Shown piece by piece: positions 11,030-25,900 of a stretch of DNA of 64,000 bases. Location of the stretch: positions 436,501-500,500 of the forward strand of contig OZ024792.1 in assembly GCA_964017065.1 (NCBI GenBank), read 5' to 3'. The position numbers and the translations under genes are program-made. This DNA is from Haliclona indistincta. Taxonomy: Eukaryota > Porifera > Demospongiae > Haplosclerida > Chalinidae. A model generated the notes under the pieces. The model saw only the letters and a program-made list of their open reading frames with translations, was not told the origin of the DNA and did not search any database. Every line of letters begins with the position of its first letter. The first letter of the stretch is position 1.

Positions 11030-14000
11030 ATGGCGTACTGGTTCCTATGGTTTCCTATGATAGCTGCCATTTTTCTACCTAGAGCAAGATCGCAGAATGT
11101 CGTTTACTCTCTCCCCACTCAACTATCCAGTGTGGAACGTAGCCAGCTCTCCTCCAGTAATGGAGACGTGTTTGTTGGTGCTGGTGGCACTCTCTATCGT
11201 CTCTCCAGTGAGCTGCAGCTACTACAGAGCGTGTCAATACCAGATAGCCCGAGTGTGCTGGGACTAACCACTACTGCTGACGGGGACTATCTAGTAGCTT
11301 GCTTTACCAGCAGAACTTGTGCTGTCTACAACACCACCACACTCAGCACCGTTGATCATGTTATTGAAGCTCAGAATTTTCTTCCTTCTGGTGTCAGTGT
11401 TATTGGTCTGTTCACAGCATCATCATTATCTGTCTATGTTGGCTTCAGAGATGGTAACAGGTTTGAATTACGTCAGCGAGGATTTGCTGGAAATACATTT
11501 TTGAAAACTTACCAATCTTTTACCAGCGGTAATGTGCTAACTATCACTCGTCATATATATGGTGGCTTTGTGTATGGCAGTAATGTATACTTCCTAGCAT
11601 TGGACAGTATCATAGTAGCTACAACACTGTATATCATCAGAGTGTGTAATGATGGTCAGCTTGCTGCACGATATGAGCTACAGCTAACATGTGGTGGGAC
11701 CACACTGAGCAGCAGTTCAGTGATCACTGGTGTGTCTGAGGTGAATGGTACTCTGGTAGTGAGTGTGGATGGTCGAGTGTGCTCTTATAACCTGACAACC
11801 ATTGACACTATCTTGGACAACTTCTTCACTACCTGTTTGGTTAATCGTATGGGAGCCAATGATCCTCAGTTTGGACCAAGAGGAGCTTGTTCCCAAGTGT
11901 CAGGAGTGAGTAATAAAATTCAATACATGATTATTTTTAAGTATTGTGCAGGTAAATTTTTATTTGCATTACTATTTTTACAGGGTAACGACAACCAGCA
12001 AATGTGTGTTTTTGTTCCAAGCACCAGCTTTCGAAATGTCGTACTGAACCCTCAAAAAATTATCGGTGGTTCATTGTTGATGAGTGAAGGAGTGAACACC
12101 AGTCTGGCTATCAGTGTGGAGGGGAACTTGTTCCTATTTGTAGCAACAGCTAATAGTGTAGAGAAGGTTAGTGTCACCATCATATACCATCAATACATTG
12201 GTTACTCCTCCTCTCAGCATCTCTTCACTGCTGGTAGTAGTGGCACCACTCTACTCTACTCCATACCAGTATCTTCTCCTGTTACTACTCTCAGCTGGTC
12301 ATCAGCAGTAGACTATGTGTATGCTACAGTAGGTAACCAGGTGAGACTGATATACTCACACACCACTCACTCTACCTAACTCCATGCTCTGCTGTCAGGT
12401 TGTGAGGTTCCCTCTGGAGACATGCTCCAGCTCTACCGGCTGCAGTAGCTGTGTCACTAATAGTGATCCTCTGTGTGGATGGTGCAGTGTAGAGAGCAAG
12501 TGTTCTACTGCTTGCTCTACTAACTTAGTGACCGATTCCAGTGGTTGTCCTCCTCCAATGATCACTAGTATCTTTCCGGATAGTGGTCCCACAGAGGGAG
12601 GGACCACAGTGACCATTACTGGTACTGATCTGGGAACATCATTTAGTGATATCGTCAGTATCACAGTGGGCAGTCTCTCCTGTACTCCCATTGAGAACAG
12701 CTACCTGGTAGGAAGGAGGATATCATGTGACATTAGTAGTAGCAGTCAGGCACAGCAGCCAGGCATGGCTAATGTAGTGGTCACAGTTAGCAGAATGGGT
12801 GGAGCTAGTCAAGATGCTACCACTCAGTTCCAGTTTGGACAGCCGAGAGTGTACTCTGTCAGTCCATCATATGGACCAGCTGCTGGAGGGACAATATTGA
12901 GAGTGAGAGGAGAGGACCTGAACATTGGGAACACAGAGAGGACTACAGTATCACTGGTGGCCACTGGTAGTACTGGGAGGAGGAGGAGACAGACCATGGG
13001 AACACCATCCTGTGATATCATGTGAGTAGCAACAGTCTCTAGTATCTGCAGGGATATCCTCTTCTTGCCACATGTATTCTCAGGACTAACTCTGGTAGTG
13101 AAATCGTGTGCAGCTGGAGCAACTCTACTGCTGACATGTCTGGAGTGGTTCTAGTGACTGTGAATAAGGCTATGGTGCAGAACAACTCAGTCACTTACCA
13201 GTACCTCAACAACCCTGTCTATACTGGACTAACACCTCAACAAACCATCAGATCGTGAGTGATGAGATGATGTGTGTCAATGCTCCTCTCCTCATCTTCC
13301 TGTCACATGCAGTGGTGGTATCAAACTCACATTCACTGGACAGTATCTCAATGTTTCACAGCAGCCAAGACTACAGTTCAACAATGGCCTACAGTCTACT
13401 ACTGTTAGTAGTTATGTTATACTATATGCTAACTCTCATATACTCAGCAGGGTACATGTCAGCAAAGCAGCTCAGGCACCACTCTGGTGTGTATAGCTCC
13501 TTCTCTGTCTGTACTGAACAGCTACACTGTTGTAATGGATGCTGCTCCTGGACCAGACACTAGTGATAATAATGTACGTCTTGTTCTGGTTCAAGATCCT
13601 GTGGCAACTGGAATCAGAGAAAGTTCTGTTAATTTGGGTGTGAATGATTCATCTATTACTATTGATGTAAGTGAAGTATAGAGTGCATGGCTGCTGTACT
13701 CATATCATTTCTCATTTGATTAGGGACAGCGTATTGATAATGTAGAGAAGGAAGAGATCACAGTAATGGTGGGTAGAGACCAGTGTGTGGTACAGACCAC
13801 TTCAGATAAAGTCATCACCTGCATTGCTCCTCAAAGAGATGATCCAGTAACGGAGAGTGTCACAGTGAGTGGACACACTGCAGCCATGTACTGTAGCTAT
13901 CACTACTACCTTTCAGGTGTCATTTGGACAGAATATCAACAACACTGTGGGTCAGATTGAGTACATTGGTCAGGGATCAACTAGTGACATTTTTCTTATA

Positions 14001-14468
14001 ATCAGTATAGCTGTTGGAGGAGTTGTGCTACTAGTTGTCACTTTTGTCTTGATCATTGTGAAAGCAATGTACTGTCAGTACACCCGATCACATCAGTCAT
14101 CTAGTTATGATAATGCTGATCACGATGATGATAAGATTGTGATGAATGATAACATTGTATATCATAAATCAGATGGAATCAGTGAACCGAGGAATCTCAA
14201 TTCGAGGAATCTGACCGAGGAATCTCAATCACCACCTCCAACTGAGATCACCGATCACTCTTATGAAGAGTTCTCTGATGAGGAGACAGCATCAGTCAAG
14301 AAGAAGGAACCAAAAGCTCATGATTATGTCAACGTAAGCAAGAAGAGGACTGGTGCTGATGGTTATTATTTTGTTGGAATTGAGTCATTTTTGAAAGAGG
14401 ACAACAATATTGAACAGACTAGTATTGGTGACCAACAGTGCAAATTTAAGATCCATGAGGAGCAGTAG
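11030..14468 (+). CDS. Short-tailed plexin-like receptor (sema-PSI-IPT-TM)
   Basis: Nine exons give 991 aa: 11030-11905, 11984-12166, 12218-12340, 12399-13021, 13084-13254, 13313-13403, 13451-13666, 13724-13864, 13917-14468. A signal peptide is followed by a sema beta-propeller (to about residue 395), a cysteine-rich PSI module (about 402-445, with GCSSCVTNSDPLCGWC), then IPT/TIG immunoglobulin-like domains (first begins ITSIFPDSGPTEGGT). A tetrabasic RRRR at about 588-591 could be a furin site. One transmembrane helix spans about 833-856. The 135-residue tail is acidic and has neither the plexin RasGAP nor a kinase. It carries YDNA (Y872) and YVNV (Y945), both matching the GRB2 SH2-binding form Y-x-N. 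It lies directly upstream of, and parallel to, a true plexin, suggesting tandem duplication with loss or replacement of the intracellular part. A decoy or adaptor-coupled receptor role is inference. Confidence 0.85.
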
Positions 14469-14743
14469 ATGTTATTACTGACATTCAAGGTCCGACACAG
14501 CCATGTTTTAACAATAGTTAGTGTCAGATTGTTGCACATTTTAAGTTATTTTTATCTGTGTGAAAAATTTCAAGTGATTACGATGCTTGTGAATTTAAAA
14601 TTTAATTCTCTCTTTAGCTCTGTTGAAAATAATTAACAACTTTGCTAATAATAACTGTGAATTTAAAAATATTTTGTAGACCAAGTATAGCAGACAACAA
14701 TCGAGAACCATAGCTTTGTGCATTTGATCATCCAGAGCACTGC

Positions 14744-15606
14744 AATAGACCTTTTCGTTATAAGCGAAAGAATGTATCCCATTCAATTATTGCCCGTAGA
14801 CTTGCATCCGGAGTAGTTTAAGCCCCACCTCCTAGCAAGTTCTAAACCATCGCCATACATTTCGAGCGTTTTTTATGCGCTGCAAACTTACACTGTTCTG
14901 GCCGTATCTTCTAAAACAGCGCTACTAAGTAAAACTAGAATCATCAGGCTATCACATGGTACTGAAATCGCGAGTAGCAGCTAAAGTAAGGCCGAGTAAT
15001 AGCTCTGTAAAGAAGATCATTATAAAAAACTATAAAAACTATTATTTCTTCAATGATGCTTGTGGAGAGATGCCTCTACAAAGTAGCCACCAACGCAATT
15101 CTGGAACAGTGTATGTTTCCAAACGTCTGCAATCTAACATTGCACCAGGAATATCTTCTTCTGATAGTGTCACAGTCCTTTCAGCCATATCTAATATTGA
15201 TTGCATGAGTCAACCTGCATTGTACGTGTGTGAAATTAAAAGCATATGTGAGCCTCCACCAGCATTACAATACACATGCTAGAATGCCAAGAACTCGGCC
15301 AAGAATAACTTACGTTGTCTTCTCTGCCGTCGCTATAGAGCTCTTACTCGTTAACGGTTTCTGCTTTGCTCCCGAGTTGCTCCTACAGTACCATGTGATA
15401 GCCTGATGATTCTAGTTTTACTTAGTGGCGCTGTTTTAGAAGATACGGCCAGAACAGTGTAAGTTTGCAGCGCATAAAAAACGCTCGAAATGTATGGCGA
15501 TGGTTTAGAACTTGCTAGGAGGTGGGGCTTAAACTACTCCGGATGCAAGTTTATGGGCAATCAATAATAATTGCATTCTTTAGCGCTTATAACGAAAAGG
15601 TCTATT
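14744..15606. mobile_element. Long-arm foldback element between the two sema genes
   Basis: The left arm (14744-14964) and right arm (15386-15606) are near-identical inverted repeats of about 221 bp, starting AATAGACCTTTTCG. The loop is about 420 bp. The 108-codon ORF at 14956-15282 starts inside an arm and has no recognisable domain. The rest of the gap 14469-15885 holds no gene. Confidence 0.8.
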
Positions 15607-15885
15607 CAGTAATGAGGCTATTGACTGGGCTAGCTAGAAACACTGTTACTCATCCCTCTATTCATTCTGCTGAGGAGTCAAGTTATAATTTTGTTAGGCT
15701 GAGCTTGTAATTAACACTTGCACGCATTCCTATTTTTGATGTTACATTCCTCTTGAAGCCACATACAAGCCATGAGCGGATGTCGGCATCATGACAGGAC
15801 AACTTCCCGCCAGAAGGCCTCAGAAGTGTGATCAACCACTCCACAAACTGTAACGTTAGCTAGCTACAAGTTTCACATCGCTAAG

Positions 15886-18800
15886 ATGGCGAGGTCAGCG
15901 GTCATCTGCAGGACAATCTTTCTCCTCGTGTGCTCCAGCGTCGCTCGATCCGCTCAACCACTCACATTCCAAGTCGTCTCACCAGAACAGCTCCGCAATG
16001 CACTGGTTGTTTCTAAGAACGGTGAGGATTCGGTATATGTTGGATCTAGCACATCTCTGTACAGACTGAGCAGCACGTTGTCGGAACAAGCGGCTTACAC
16101 ATCTCTCACCTCGTTCAACGCCATGCTCCTCGTGTTGGAACAAGCCAATAGACTACTAGCTTGTCAGAGAGAAAGTTGCTTGCTGTTGGACTCCACTAGT
16201 TTACAGAACAATCAGTCAGTGACTCCACCAAATCCGAGTAGACTCTTGCTGTCTCTAGATGAAGATAATGAGGCAGTCCTCATATCCTCCTCCTCATCAG
16301 GAGCTAGTCTGTTTGTAGGGAAGGCTAATGCTCTCAATAATGGTGATCGCCTAGCCTCAGCCATCAGCAGGCTATCACTAACTGTGTCAGGCAGTCCAGC
16401 TCTCTCAGCTGATATTTACCTCGAAGAGTCAAGTGTGTTTCGTGGAAGAAGTTTCTTTGCTTCTTTTCAAAAGAATGGTTTTGTATATTTTGTGTTCTCT
16501 ATTGAACCTACAACAAATGCTGAGAGAGAAGTGAGGATTGCTAGAATCTGCAGCAATGATACCGGTGCCAACAATAATGCTATTTCTACATACTCAGAGA
16601 TACAGTTAGTTTGCAACAATGGTGGCAGTAGTGGGACGTACTACTCTGCTACAATACATGATGGTCAGAGTGGAGCATTTGTGCTGCTTACACGGCACGC
16701 TTCGTCCATGAACTATATTTGTAGTTTTGATCTCTCGACTATTGATTCTGCTATGGATGCAACATTCACTATGTGTCTCAATGGTATAGGGATGTTGAAT
16801 TTAAATAGACGAGGCACTCAAACATGTCCTACTGGCTTGACTCAAAATCAGAAAGATGCAAGATCAGCATGTAATAGAGTGGGATCACTATCTCTACCTA
16901 TTGAAGTGACAACTCCAATCACTAACACTCCATTGGTAGTATTTCCTAACTCACAACCATTTCAGTCTCTTCTCGTCACTGAACTATCAGGAGCTACATT
17001 TATCTATGCAGGATCAAACGGACAACTTGAGCAGGTAATGATATTCATGTTTCCATCAATCAAAGATAATATCACAATTATTAATTTTCTAGTTTCACCT
17101 CAATCAATCCATTCCATCTGCAACTCATATTCGCAGCCAAACTTTGAATCTGCTGATGAACATCACTGAATTGCACTCTTCTACTGACAGAGAGTCAGTG
17201 TATGCCCTCACATCAAGCACTGTGAGTTGACGAGAAATACTAGAGTGCAGAGAAAATTAAGCATGTTCGCACAGCATTTTTAGAGTCTCCTTGTAGTAGA
17301 GTATGTAGTGATGTCTGCAGCTGATAAGAGTTTGTCTATAAACAAGTTTTGATTCATACTTCTGGCTGCTTATTTTAGTAGTAAAACCGGCATGATAAAG
17401 ATGTATTTTACTACCAAGCACTTCAAGTTGTGTTATGTTATGTTAAAGTGTTTTCACGTGACTGTTGTGATAAATCATGCCATGTTATTTTATGGGTTCT
17501 GTTGGTATACAAAATGTGCTAGCTTGGAGGATCTAGGGACGCTGGGACACAACTGTACCATCCACAAAGCATGACATAGCTTTGAAATAGTCGAATTTGC
17601 AAATTCCACAGTAATGTGTGATTGTGTGTTGTAGCAAATTAGGCAGAAAGTGTGTGTAGTCAGGGCTGGTATTGTGTTGGACTACATGGGTTCTGTTGGT
17701 GGATCACTATAGAGTTTTTACAGGGCTAGTGACATTAAGTGCCTTGATCACTCCTGGATTTGCAGGGTGTGTTGTACTATGATGCCATACTGGTAACTCA
17801 TACTGGAGTTGTAGTGTCTAGAAGCCTGTTCCTTCTCATGCTCCATAGGAATTAGTGCTCTACACATTTGCTGTCAGCAACCACAGGAAGAAGTTGTAGC
17901 ATGTCGTTGATTTCACTTGCAAGGTCTTGTTTTGTTGTCCAAATATCTCAGTTGAGTGTTTGTTAGAGTTGTTGGTTTCCCTGTTGAGGTATTTATGATC
18001 ACACCACCCAGCAAGTGTCTTGTGGTCTGGATAATTATGAGTACATTCAACACACAATCAAATACTCATGTACACAGACTATTTCAAATAATTATTGATC
18101 CACTCCTCTCCAGGCTTTCTTTGATGTTCAGAGCCTATGAGTCTAGGGTATAGTAGCTTATCTGTTTGTGCTGCATTTTGGGTACTCTCACAGGATGGTG
18201 TAAATTAACAATACACATCATTTTCTATTGCACATCCTACAAGTTCTTGTTATTCAAACTTGTCTGATATGGATTGAAGTAGTGGGGCCTCTCTGGAATG
18301 CAGCTATTACATGCAGGTGCTATGCTGTGGTTGGTGGTGAATTCCCACATGCATCAACCAATAGTAGCTGGATCACAAAGGAGCAGAGTGTGACCATCTT
18401 GTAAAATATCTGTCTCTGTAACTCTAGCAGCATGACTAATGATGTACCTGTTATCATTAACCGTTTATGGATTGGTATTCACCGCAAATATGATTTGAAT
18501 TGCTGTAGAATGTCATCCATGTTGTATTATCACTCCCACACAAACTATTGTACAACTAGTTATGATTGATTAGTCACAGATATGACTAGCTTGCTGATAA
18601 AATCTTGTGGTAGTCTGTCCTCATTCTCTCCTTCTTATCAACAGCTGTTCAGATACCCTGTTGATGTCTGCAGTCAGTACACATCATGTGACACTTGTTT
18701 GATGTCAGGTGACCCGATATGTGGGTGGTGCACTCTCAGTAGAAGGTATATTTATACAATATAATTATACAACTTTTATTCACATGATTTCTCTAGTTGT

Positions 18801-19897
18801 TCTCGGCAAGACAACTGTCCCACTAACCCATGGCTGCAAGGAGTGGTGTCTCAGTGCCCAATGATACGACAGGTGGACCCGGCTGTTGTTTACATCAACC
18901 AACTCTCTGTGAGTACATGATTCACCATCTGCATATTCTTGATAGAGAAAGACATGCTTGTGTTTATATTTATAACATCCATTTACTTAAAATAATGTAC
19001 TCTGACCTCTATGGACCTATTCAGTATGCAAGATGCAGTGCATTTAGTCACTCGTCGATGTCTGTTCGTTGGTTTATTTGTTTGAAGCGTGCCCATCAAA
19101 TACCATTTTGTTCAAGTATACTTGGTCATTGTAATTGTAGCCACCTGTATTGTTGATTGCTAATTGACCACTGACAAGTTCTAACATGGCTGCCCACAGT
19201 TTGTGGTGAGACAGATAGACTGAACATTCTTGACATAATGTTCTGCTAATGTCACATACTTCAAACACTCAACAATTCCCACTCAGGAAATGCACTCATC
19301 CCTTTCTTTTTAATTGTCTGTGTTTTCTTTCCTCTCAGTCAACCAGCTTCCCTCTCACTCTATCAGTGTCCAATATTCCATCCAATATTCCATCAATATC
19401 ATACCAGTGTGTGTTTACTTACACCGATAGCTCAATATCTACAACTACCATGGCAAATATCGTCAACGACACACGCATTACTTGTACACTACCATCGCTC
19501 GAAGACCTTCCACAGTTTGCTCCAGGACAAGGTAGCCTCTCCTTCTCATAGTCTCTCTGTCTTACTGCCCACTAGCTAGCTAGTTGATGAGTTACTTAAC
19601 TTACTTTAATATGTTGTTTATAGGAACACAGTTCGTTTCTTTGTCACTCCGGACTACCAGCATAGATGTTGTCACAGTTGGTGGACAAACCTTCGGATTT
19701 ACTAACTGTTCCATGTTAAACAGGTACTCTTCTCTACACAATAGTACTACACTGTGTAACTGTATTACTATAATTGTATGCTGATTGCAGCTGCTTCCAG
19801 TGCCTTGAAGCTGATAGAGGATGTCAATGGTGTTCCTCGGACCGATCATGTAAATCACCTATGGAATCTTGTGGTAGTACTCCTCTTGAGGTAATAG

Positions 19898-19932
<35 letters not shown>

Positions 19933-22900
19933 CTCACCAGATGCACAGTCACTGACAATCAATTCACCAACTCCCTACTGTAGGGCGAAGCTACATCAAA
20001 CTGTTCCTTCATTGAGGGTCCTGGTGGATCTGATTCAAATTATCTAGTACATGCTGATATGAACAAGACCTTGTCAATACGCTCTAGAAACCTACAGCTG
20101 TTCAGTAGCTACCCGCTGAGGTGTGTTCTATCTAACCAAGGCACGGAGCTGTTCAGTGTATCGGCAGTTTGGAATAACGGGTCCAGTGAAGTAGTTTGCC
20201 AAAATAGTGCTGTAAGGATGTTGTTTTCAATGTTGAAACATTGCTCAACTTGGGTTTTGTTATGCTGTAGTTTATGTTTGCTGGGTTGAGCTCTTCAATG
20301 CCGACTATCACTCTGACATTAGAGGTACGAGCAATGACACAAGAAGGAGTTCTATCAATTGAGAACCCCATGAACATCAAGGGTGAGTGTGACACACATG
20401 CTGACTAGCCACAAGCTTTGTACTGCATGATTACTGTGAAGGATTTGGCCTTAGAGGAAACACTCTGTATGTGTAATTATATTGGGAATATCCCATGCCC
20501 TATTACGGAATAACAACTCCACATTATGATGCTGACAATGTTTATCTCTATAGCAATTCTCTATTCTTGTCCGTTCCTGGGACAAGACTGTGGTCAGTGT
20601 CTGGCTATTGAGGATGTATACGGATGTGGTTATTGCCGTAACCCTACCAACCGCTGCATACTGACTAGCACCTGTACCTCTAGTTTTGCTGTTCTGACTG
20701 ACCTCAGTCAAGTTAGAGTTTGTGAAGACCCTGTGATAACAGATGTGAGTTCAAATACACTAACCAATGCAGTAACTGATCAATATGATATATCTATATT
20801 ATACTGCTCTCTGTATCATTTGCTTCGTTCATTTTCTGGTAGTTTTCTCCAACTGATGGTCCCAATAATGGTGGAACAATGATTACAATCAATGGTAGAA
20901 ACCTAGGAGCACAACCCAGCGACATTGGCAGTGTCTGGATCCAGAATGTGATCTGTGATATAATAAGATACTCGCCAGGGAGACAGTAAGCTCATGATGA
21001 TCGAGAGGTGTAGTATTCATTGTGTTACCATGCCAACAGGATACAATGCACCACGAGGGAGGCACAAGCAGCTGTTTTTGGCGCTCCTGTCAGTGTAAAC
21101 TTCACATATACCAAGGAACAAGCTAATTCACCAATGGATTATAATTTCAGAGTGAGCCCGGCTCCTCTCGCTAACCATATGCTGCTGTCACATTGTATTC
21201 TAATAATAGATTCCTGCACTGGATATTGGCGACTCAGCTCGGCCCTCTCGAGGCCCTAGGTCAGGAGGCACCAAGGTCACTATTCGTGGGCGGCTCCTGG
21301 GCATTGGTAGTTCTAGAACAGTTCAGTTAAATGGACAGGCTTGCAAAGTCGATAATGCCGATAGCATCAGGTGATATAATACGATATAGCAATGTCTCAT
21401 AATTATTTGTTACATCCGATAGTATTGATGCTACTAACTTCACATGTACTACAAGCGCCACAACGTCTACTGCGCTAGGTGGAATGGGTACTGTCATTGT
21501 TAACATAGACAATGCTCGTCTCGATGACACTGGTTTCAACTATGTCAATGACCCTACCATCAGTGGAGTGTCACCAGCAATAGGATTTAGGCAGTAAGTG
21601 TGCGAATATGTGTGCTGTATGCTAAGCTTTCTGCTGATGTCCCATACATGGGATCACACGCACTAAGCAAATACAGTTGAGTTGATATTGCACATACTGT
21701 ACATTATCTTTACAGGGGAGGTACTAACGTCACGGTGACTGGCGCACAACTAGATGTTGTCCTGGAACCACAAATACTGATCTATTTTCCTGCGAATGGA
21801 GTGGCTCGGCGGGATACCACTAGCATGACAACTCAACCTTACGTAGCCGGAGTGAGTATAGATAGTGCTCTCTCTGAACCTCACACACATACACACTCAC
21901 TCACTCACTCACACACACACACACACACACTCACTCACACTCACTCACAACCACTCACTCACTCACTCACTCACTCACTCACTCTTTCTGAATCTCACTC
22001 ACAGTGTGTTTATCCTCCTTCATCTTACAGCGATGCACAGCTACCACTAGTACTATGATGCAGTGTACCACTCCCATGATCAACATGTCACTTGCTCCTG
22101 GTCAGAATGCTAGCCTCTCCATGGGATTCAGAATGGATGGAGTTACTGAACTGCTCAGACTGCCCAATATGTCCATTAGCTACTACGGCAACCCAACGTT
22201 TCAAACTATGCAGAGTGCCTTAGAATTGGACCCAGGCGACAGCACTAACGTGACTATAAGAGTGAGTACTAGTGTGTCTCTGATGCATGTACTGCATCGC
22301 TGGGTTTGTTTCATAGGGACAAGGCTTTGTATTCACTGCTGATCAGGTACGTGTGACAGTCTCCGATGAAACAGGATCATGTGAAATTGTTGATATCAAT
22401 TCCCAACTAAATGTGAGTAGATAACAGTGTATAATCATGTGATGATATCAACATGTGTGTGTGTGTAGGAGCTGACGTGCACTCTGAATATCAATGCTAA
22501 TTCCCTAGAGGGAGACCATGATATAATAGTGAGTGCTATACATACTACTCACCCACTCTCTCACATGCCTCTTTCTCTTCATTAGGTTTTTCTTGGTGAT
22601 TCTTCCACAACAGTAGGAGTGGTTCTGATCCGCCCACCTCTCAATTCTCTCCTCATCATTATACCAGTGTTTGCATTTGTTGTTATTGTGGGTGTGGTTT
22701 TGTTCATCGTTGTTGTGGCGACTCTCTGTCACAAGTACAAGAAGAAGGATGAGCAGAGTGATCGGTTGATCCTTGAGCTAGAGCGCCTAGAGTCCAGCGT
22801 AGCTCATGAATGCAAGCAAGGTATGTTGTACACTATTGGCTAGATTTGTTTACAATACTGACTTCAAAACAAAGTATTGGTATTTTGAAAATGCAGTTTT

Positions 22901-25900
22901 CACATTGTTTCTCATAATAACGGTGTTGTTTGTATTGAAATCACACTAAGTTTAGTCTGTCATACTGCTACCAGCATCATCAGAGTGCTTGTATTATCTG
23001 ATCATCTTGTTTTGCAGGGTTTGCTGAGCTACAAACTGATCTTGATGAGATCACAGGAGATCTTGCTGGCTGCAGACTACCTTATCACAACTTCAGACTC
23101 TACATTATCCGCAGTTTGTTCCCTGGGCAGAAGGACCACCCAGTCCTTCATAGTCTACAGGTAATACATGATTCTATGCATCAACTTTAGCAGTAGCATC
23201 AGTGATATGCTGTTTATGATATCCTTTGCATTATAGTTTCCTGCTCACAAAAGAATACAAATGGAGAGAGGATTACGAGACTTTGTGGGACTACTTCACG
23301 ACAAGACAGTCCTTCTGACAATGATCCACTCACTGGAGAGGCAGAAACAGCGCTTCACAATCCGTGACAAGTCAGTACTAACATGGACTCACAAACCACA
23401 TTAACTACTTGAGCTGCACAACTGCTATTACACAGCTACATGGCTACTAAATTGGTACATAGCTTACTATGTGTGTGTTTTATTATAGGTCTAACGTAGG
23501 ATCGTTGCTACTAATAGCTCTTCATGACAGACTGGACTATGCTACAGAGTGAGCTATGCATGCATGGTTACTATAGCGACTGACACATTGCTGCAATCTG
23601 ATTGGTAGGATTCTCAAGAGCCTCTTATCTGATCTAGTCAGACGTACAGTGACTGAGTCACATCCTAAACTACTGCTGAGAAGAACTGAGTCGGTAGCAG
23701 AGAAGATGCTGAGCAGTTGGCTTGTGTTTACATTGCATGAATACGTCGTGGTAAGAACACACGCTAACTATTTTCAATGTAGGTAGAAATTACATAATAA
23801 TTATTATAATATGTTACATTATGTGTGTAACATATATGTAGAACTATGTTTTTCTGGTCTTTTGGCACAGCTCTCTAATATAAATGTTTTTCTATGTCAA
23901 ACCTATGTACATTATGTAACATATATGTTGCATACAGGATTTATATGTAATTTCTGGTCATTTGGCACTCCATATAATATGTAACATATAAATTATGTGC
24001 AACATATGTACCTGGGCATCATCTTTGTATTTCTAGGATCACGTCGGTCAACCTCTTTATCTTCTGTACAAAGCAGTCAAGAGCCAGCTGGAGAAGGGAC
24101 CTATCGATGTAATCACAGGCGAGGCTCGCTACTCACTCAGTGAACAGAAGCTGATCAGACAACAGATCGATGTTAATGTGGGTGTGGTTCACATCATGTG
24201 ACTGTCATGCGATGTGTTGTATATCTGCAGGTGATCAATGCCACTATATTGACAGATGACGGCAGTGAATTATCGGTGAAGCTACTGGATTGTGACTCAA
24301 TAAGTCAAGCTAAGGAAAAGATACTGGATGCTTTATACAAGGTAAAGCATTTCTAGAAGTAACAAATCCTGTGTAGAATTCAGGTAGAATTCATACAAAC
24401 TCGACAACCCAAATTTATTGTATTCAAATATTTGTTGATAGGCATCTCAGGTGTCATTGAGACCAGCTCTAGTTGCAGTGGATCTCGGTATGTTGAGGTT
24501 ATCATGCTTAATTTGCTTTAATAACTAGCTTCTGTTCTTACTTACTCAGAGTGGAGGAGTAATCCAAAGGAGCCTGGCTACCTGCTGAGAGACGATGACT
24601 CCAGCAACTATGCTGAGAATGGCTGGAGAAATATTAACACCCTCAAACACTATCGTGTGCCAGATCATGCTATGTTCAGACTTGTTAAAAGACGAGATGC
24701 TCCCGCTCCTGGAAGAGGTATATCAGTTTAAAATTTACCTGTTCTGAATCTATTTCTTGTATACAGTGTTTGACTATGTCGGCAATCTGGCAGTGACGCC
24801 TGGGATAAGGAGTCGCACGCTGTCAGAAGCTGATGATGGAACTCGTGTCTGGCATCTGGTATGGCTCTCTGCCAACTCCAACTCTCATCTGTTGACTTTC
24901 TCTCTGTCTCTCTAGTTCAAGCAAGTTGAAGAGGATCCAAGATCTTCTCCATACACTAACCACAGCAAGAAGATGGTCACTGAGATATATCTGCCTCGTA
25001 TGCTCTCGACAAAGGTAGAACCAGTGTTGCGTGTGAAGTACCATTCATTACCTGTTTCTCTCAGACTATTCTTCAGAAGTTTGTCGACGACCTATTCCGA
25101 TCTATGTTCTCCACCTCTCATCCTCCCTCTTCTCCTGTCTCCGCCATTCCCTCATACCCTCTCATGTCTCCAACTCAAGCTGCTCTAAGATACACACCAG
25201 GAACAGACGGCCTCCCTACCTCCATCAAATACCTCTTTGACTTCCTCGACGATGAAGCTGCCAATGCAAAGATTGGAGATGTTGACGTAGTCCACATGTG
25301 GAAGAACAATTCCATCCCATTGAGATTCTGGGTCAATCTTATCAAGAATCCTGAGTTTGTATTTGACATAAACAAGTCAGCTGTGGTAGACTCCAGCTTA
25401 TCAGTGATTGCTCAGGTAACTTTAATACCGCACTTTTACCAAGACACGACAGACGTCCATTATAGCTTTTGACGTTACAGTCAGTAGTTGTTCTATTCAC
25501 AACTTTTCTTCATTTCTGTATCCCATGTAGGCTATTATTGATGGCTGTTCAACCTCTGACACAAAACCAACAATTGTAAGAAAATGATAAGATTTTGCTA
25601 AACTGTCACGTGATTATTCACTATAGAACTCTCCCACAAGCAAGTTGCTCTACAGCAAAGAAGTGCAAGGGTACAAAGCGAGCGTGAAAACGTGAGCTAG
25701 CTAGTAGGGAGAACTGCGAAGTACACAACCTGTGTCTCTGTGTGTCTCCTGCAGGTATTACTCTGATGTACAAGATTCTCCCAGAGTATCAGATGACTAC
25801 GCGATGCAGTATCTCAGAGAGCTGTCTGCTGTGAGTATTCAGCTAGCTCACTCATTCACTCACTCATTCACTCACTCACCCACTCACTCACCCACTCACC

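Noticed and set aside
14956..15282. 108-codon frame in the foldback between sema genes
   Set aside because: It starts in the element arm and reads lysine/tyrosine-rich AT sequence with no family resemblance.
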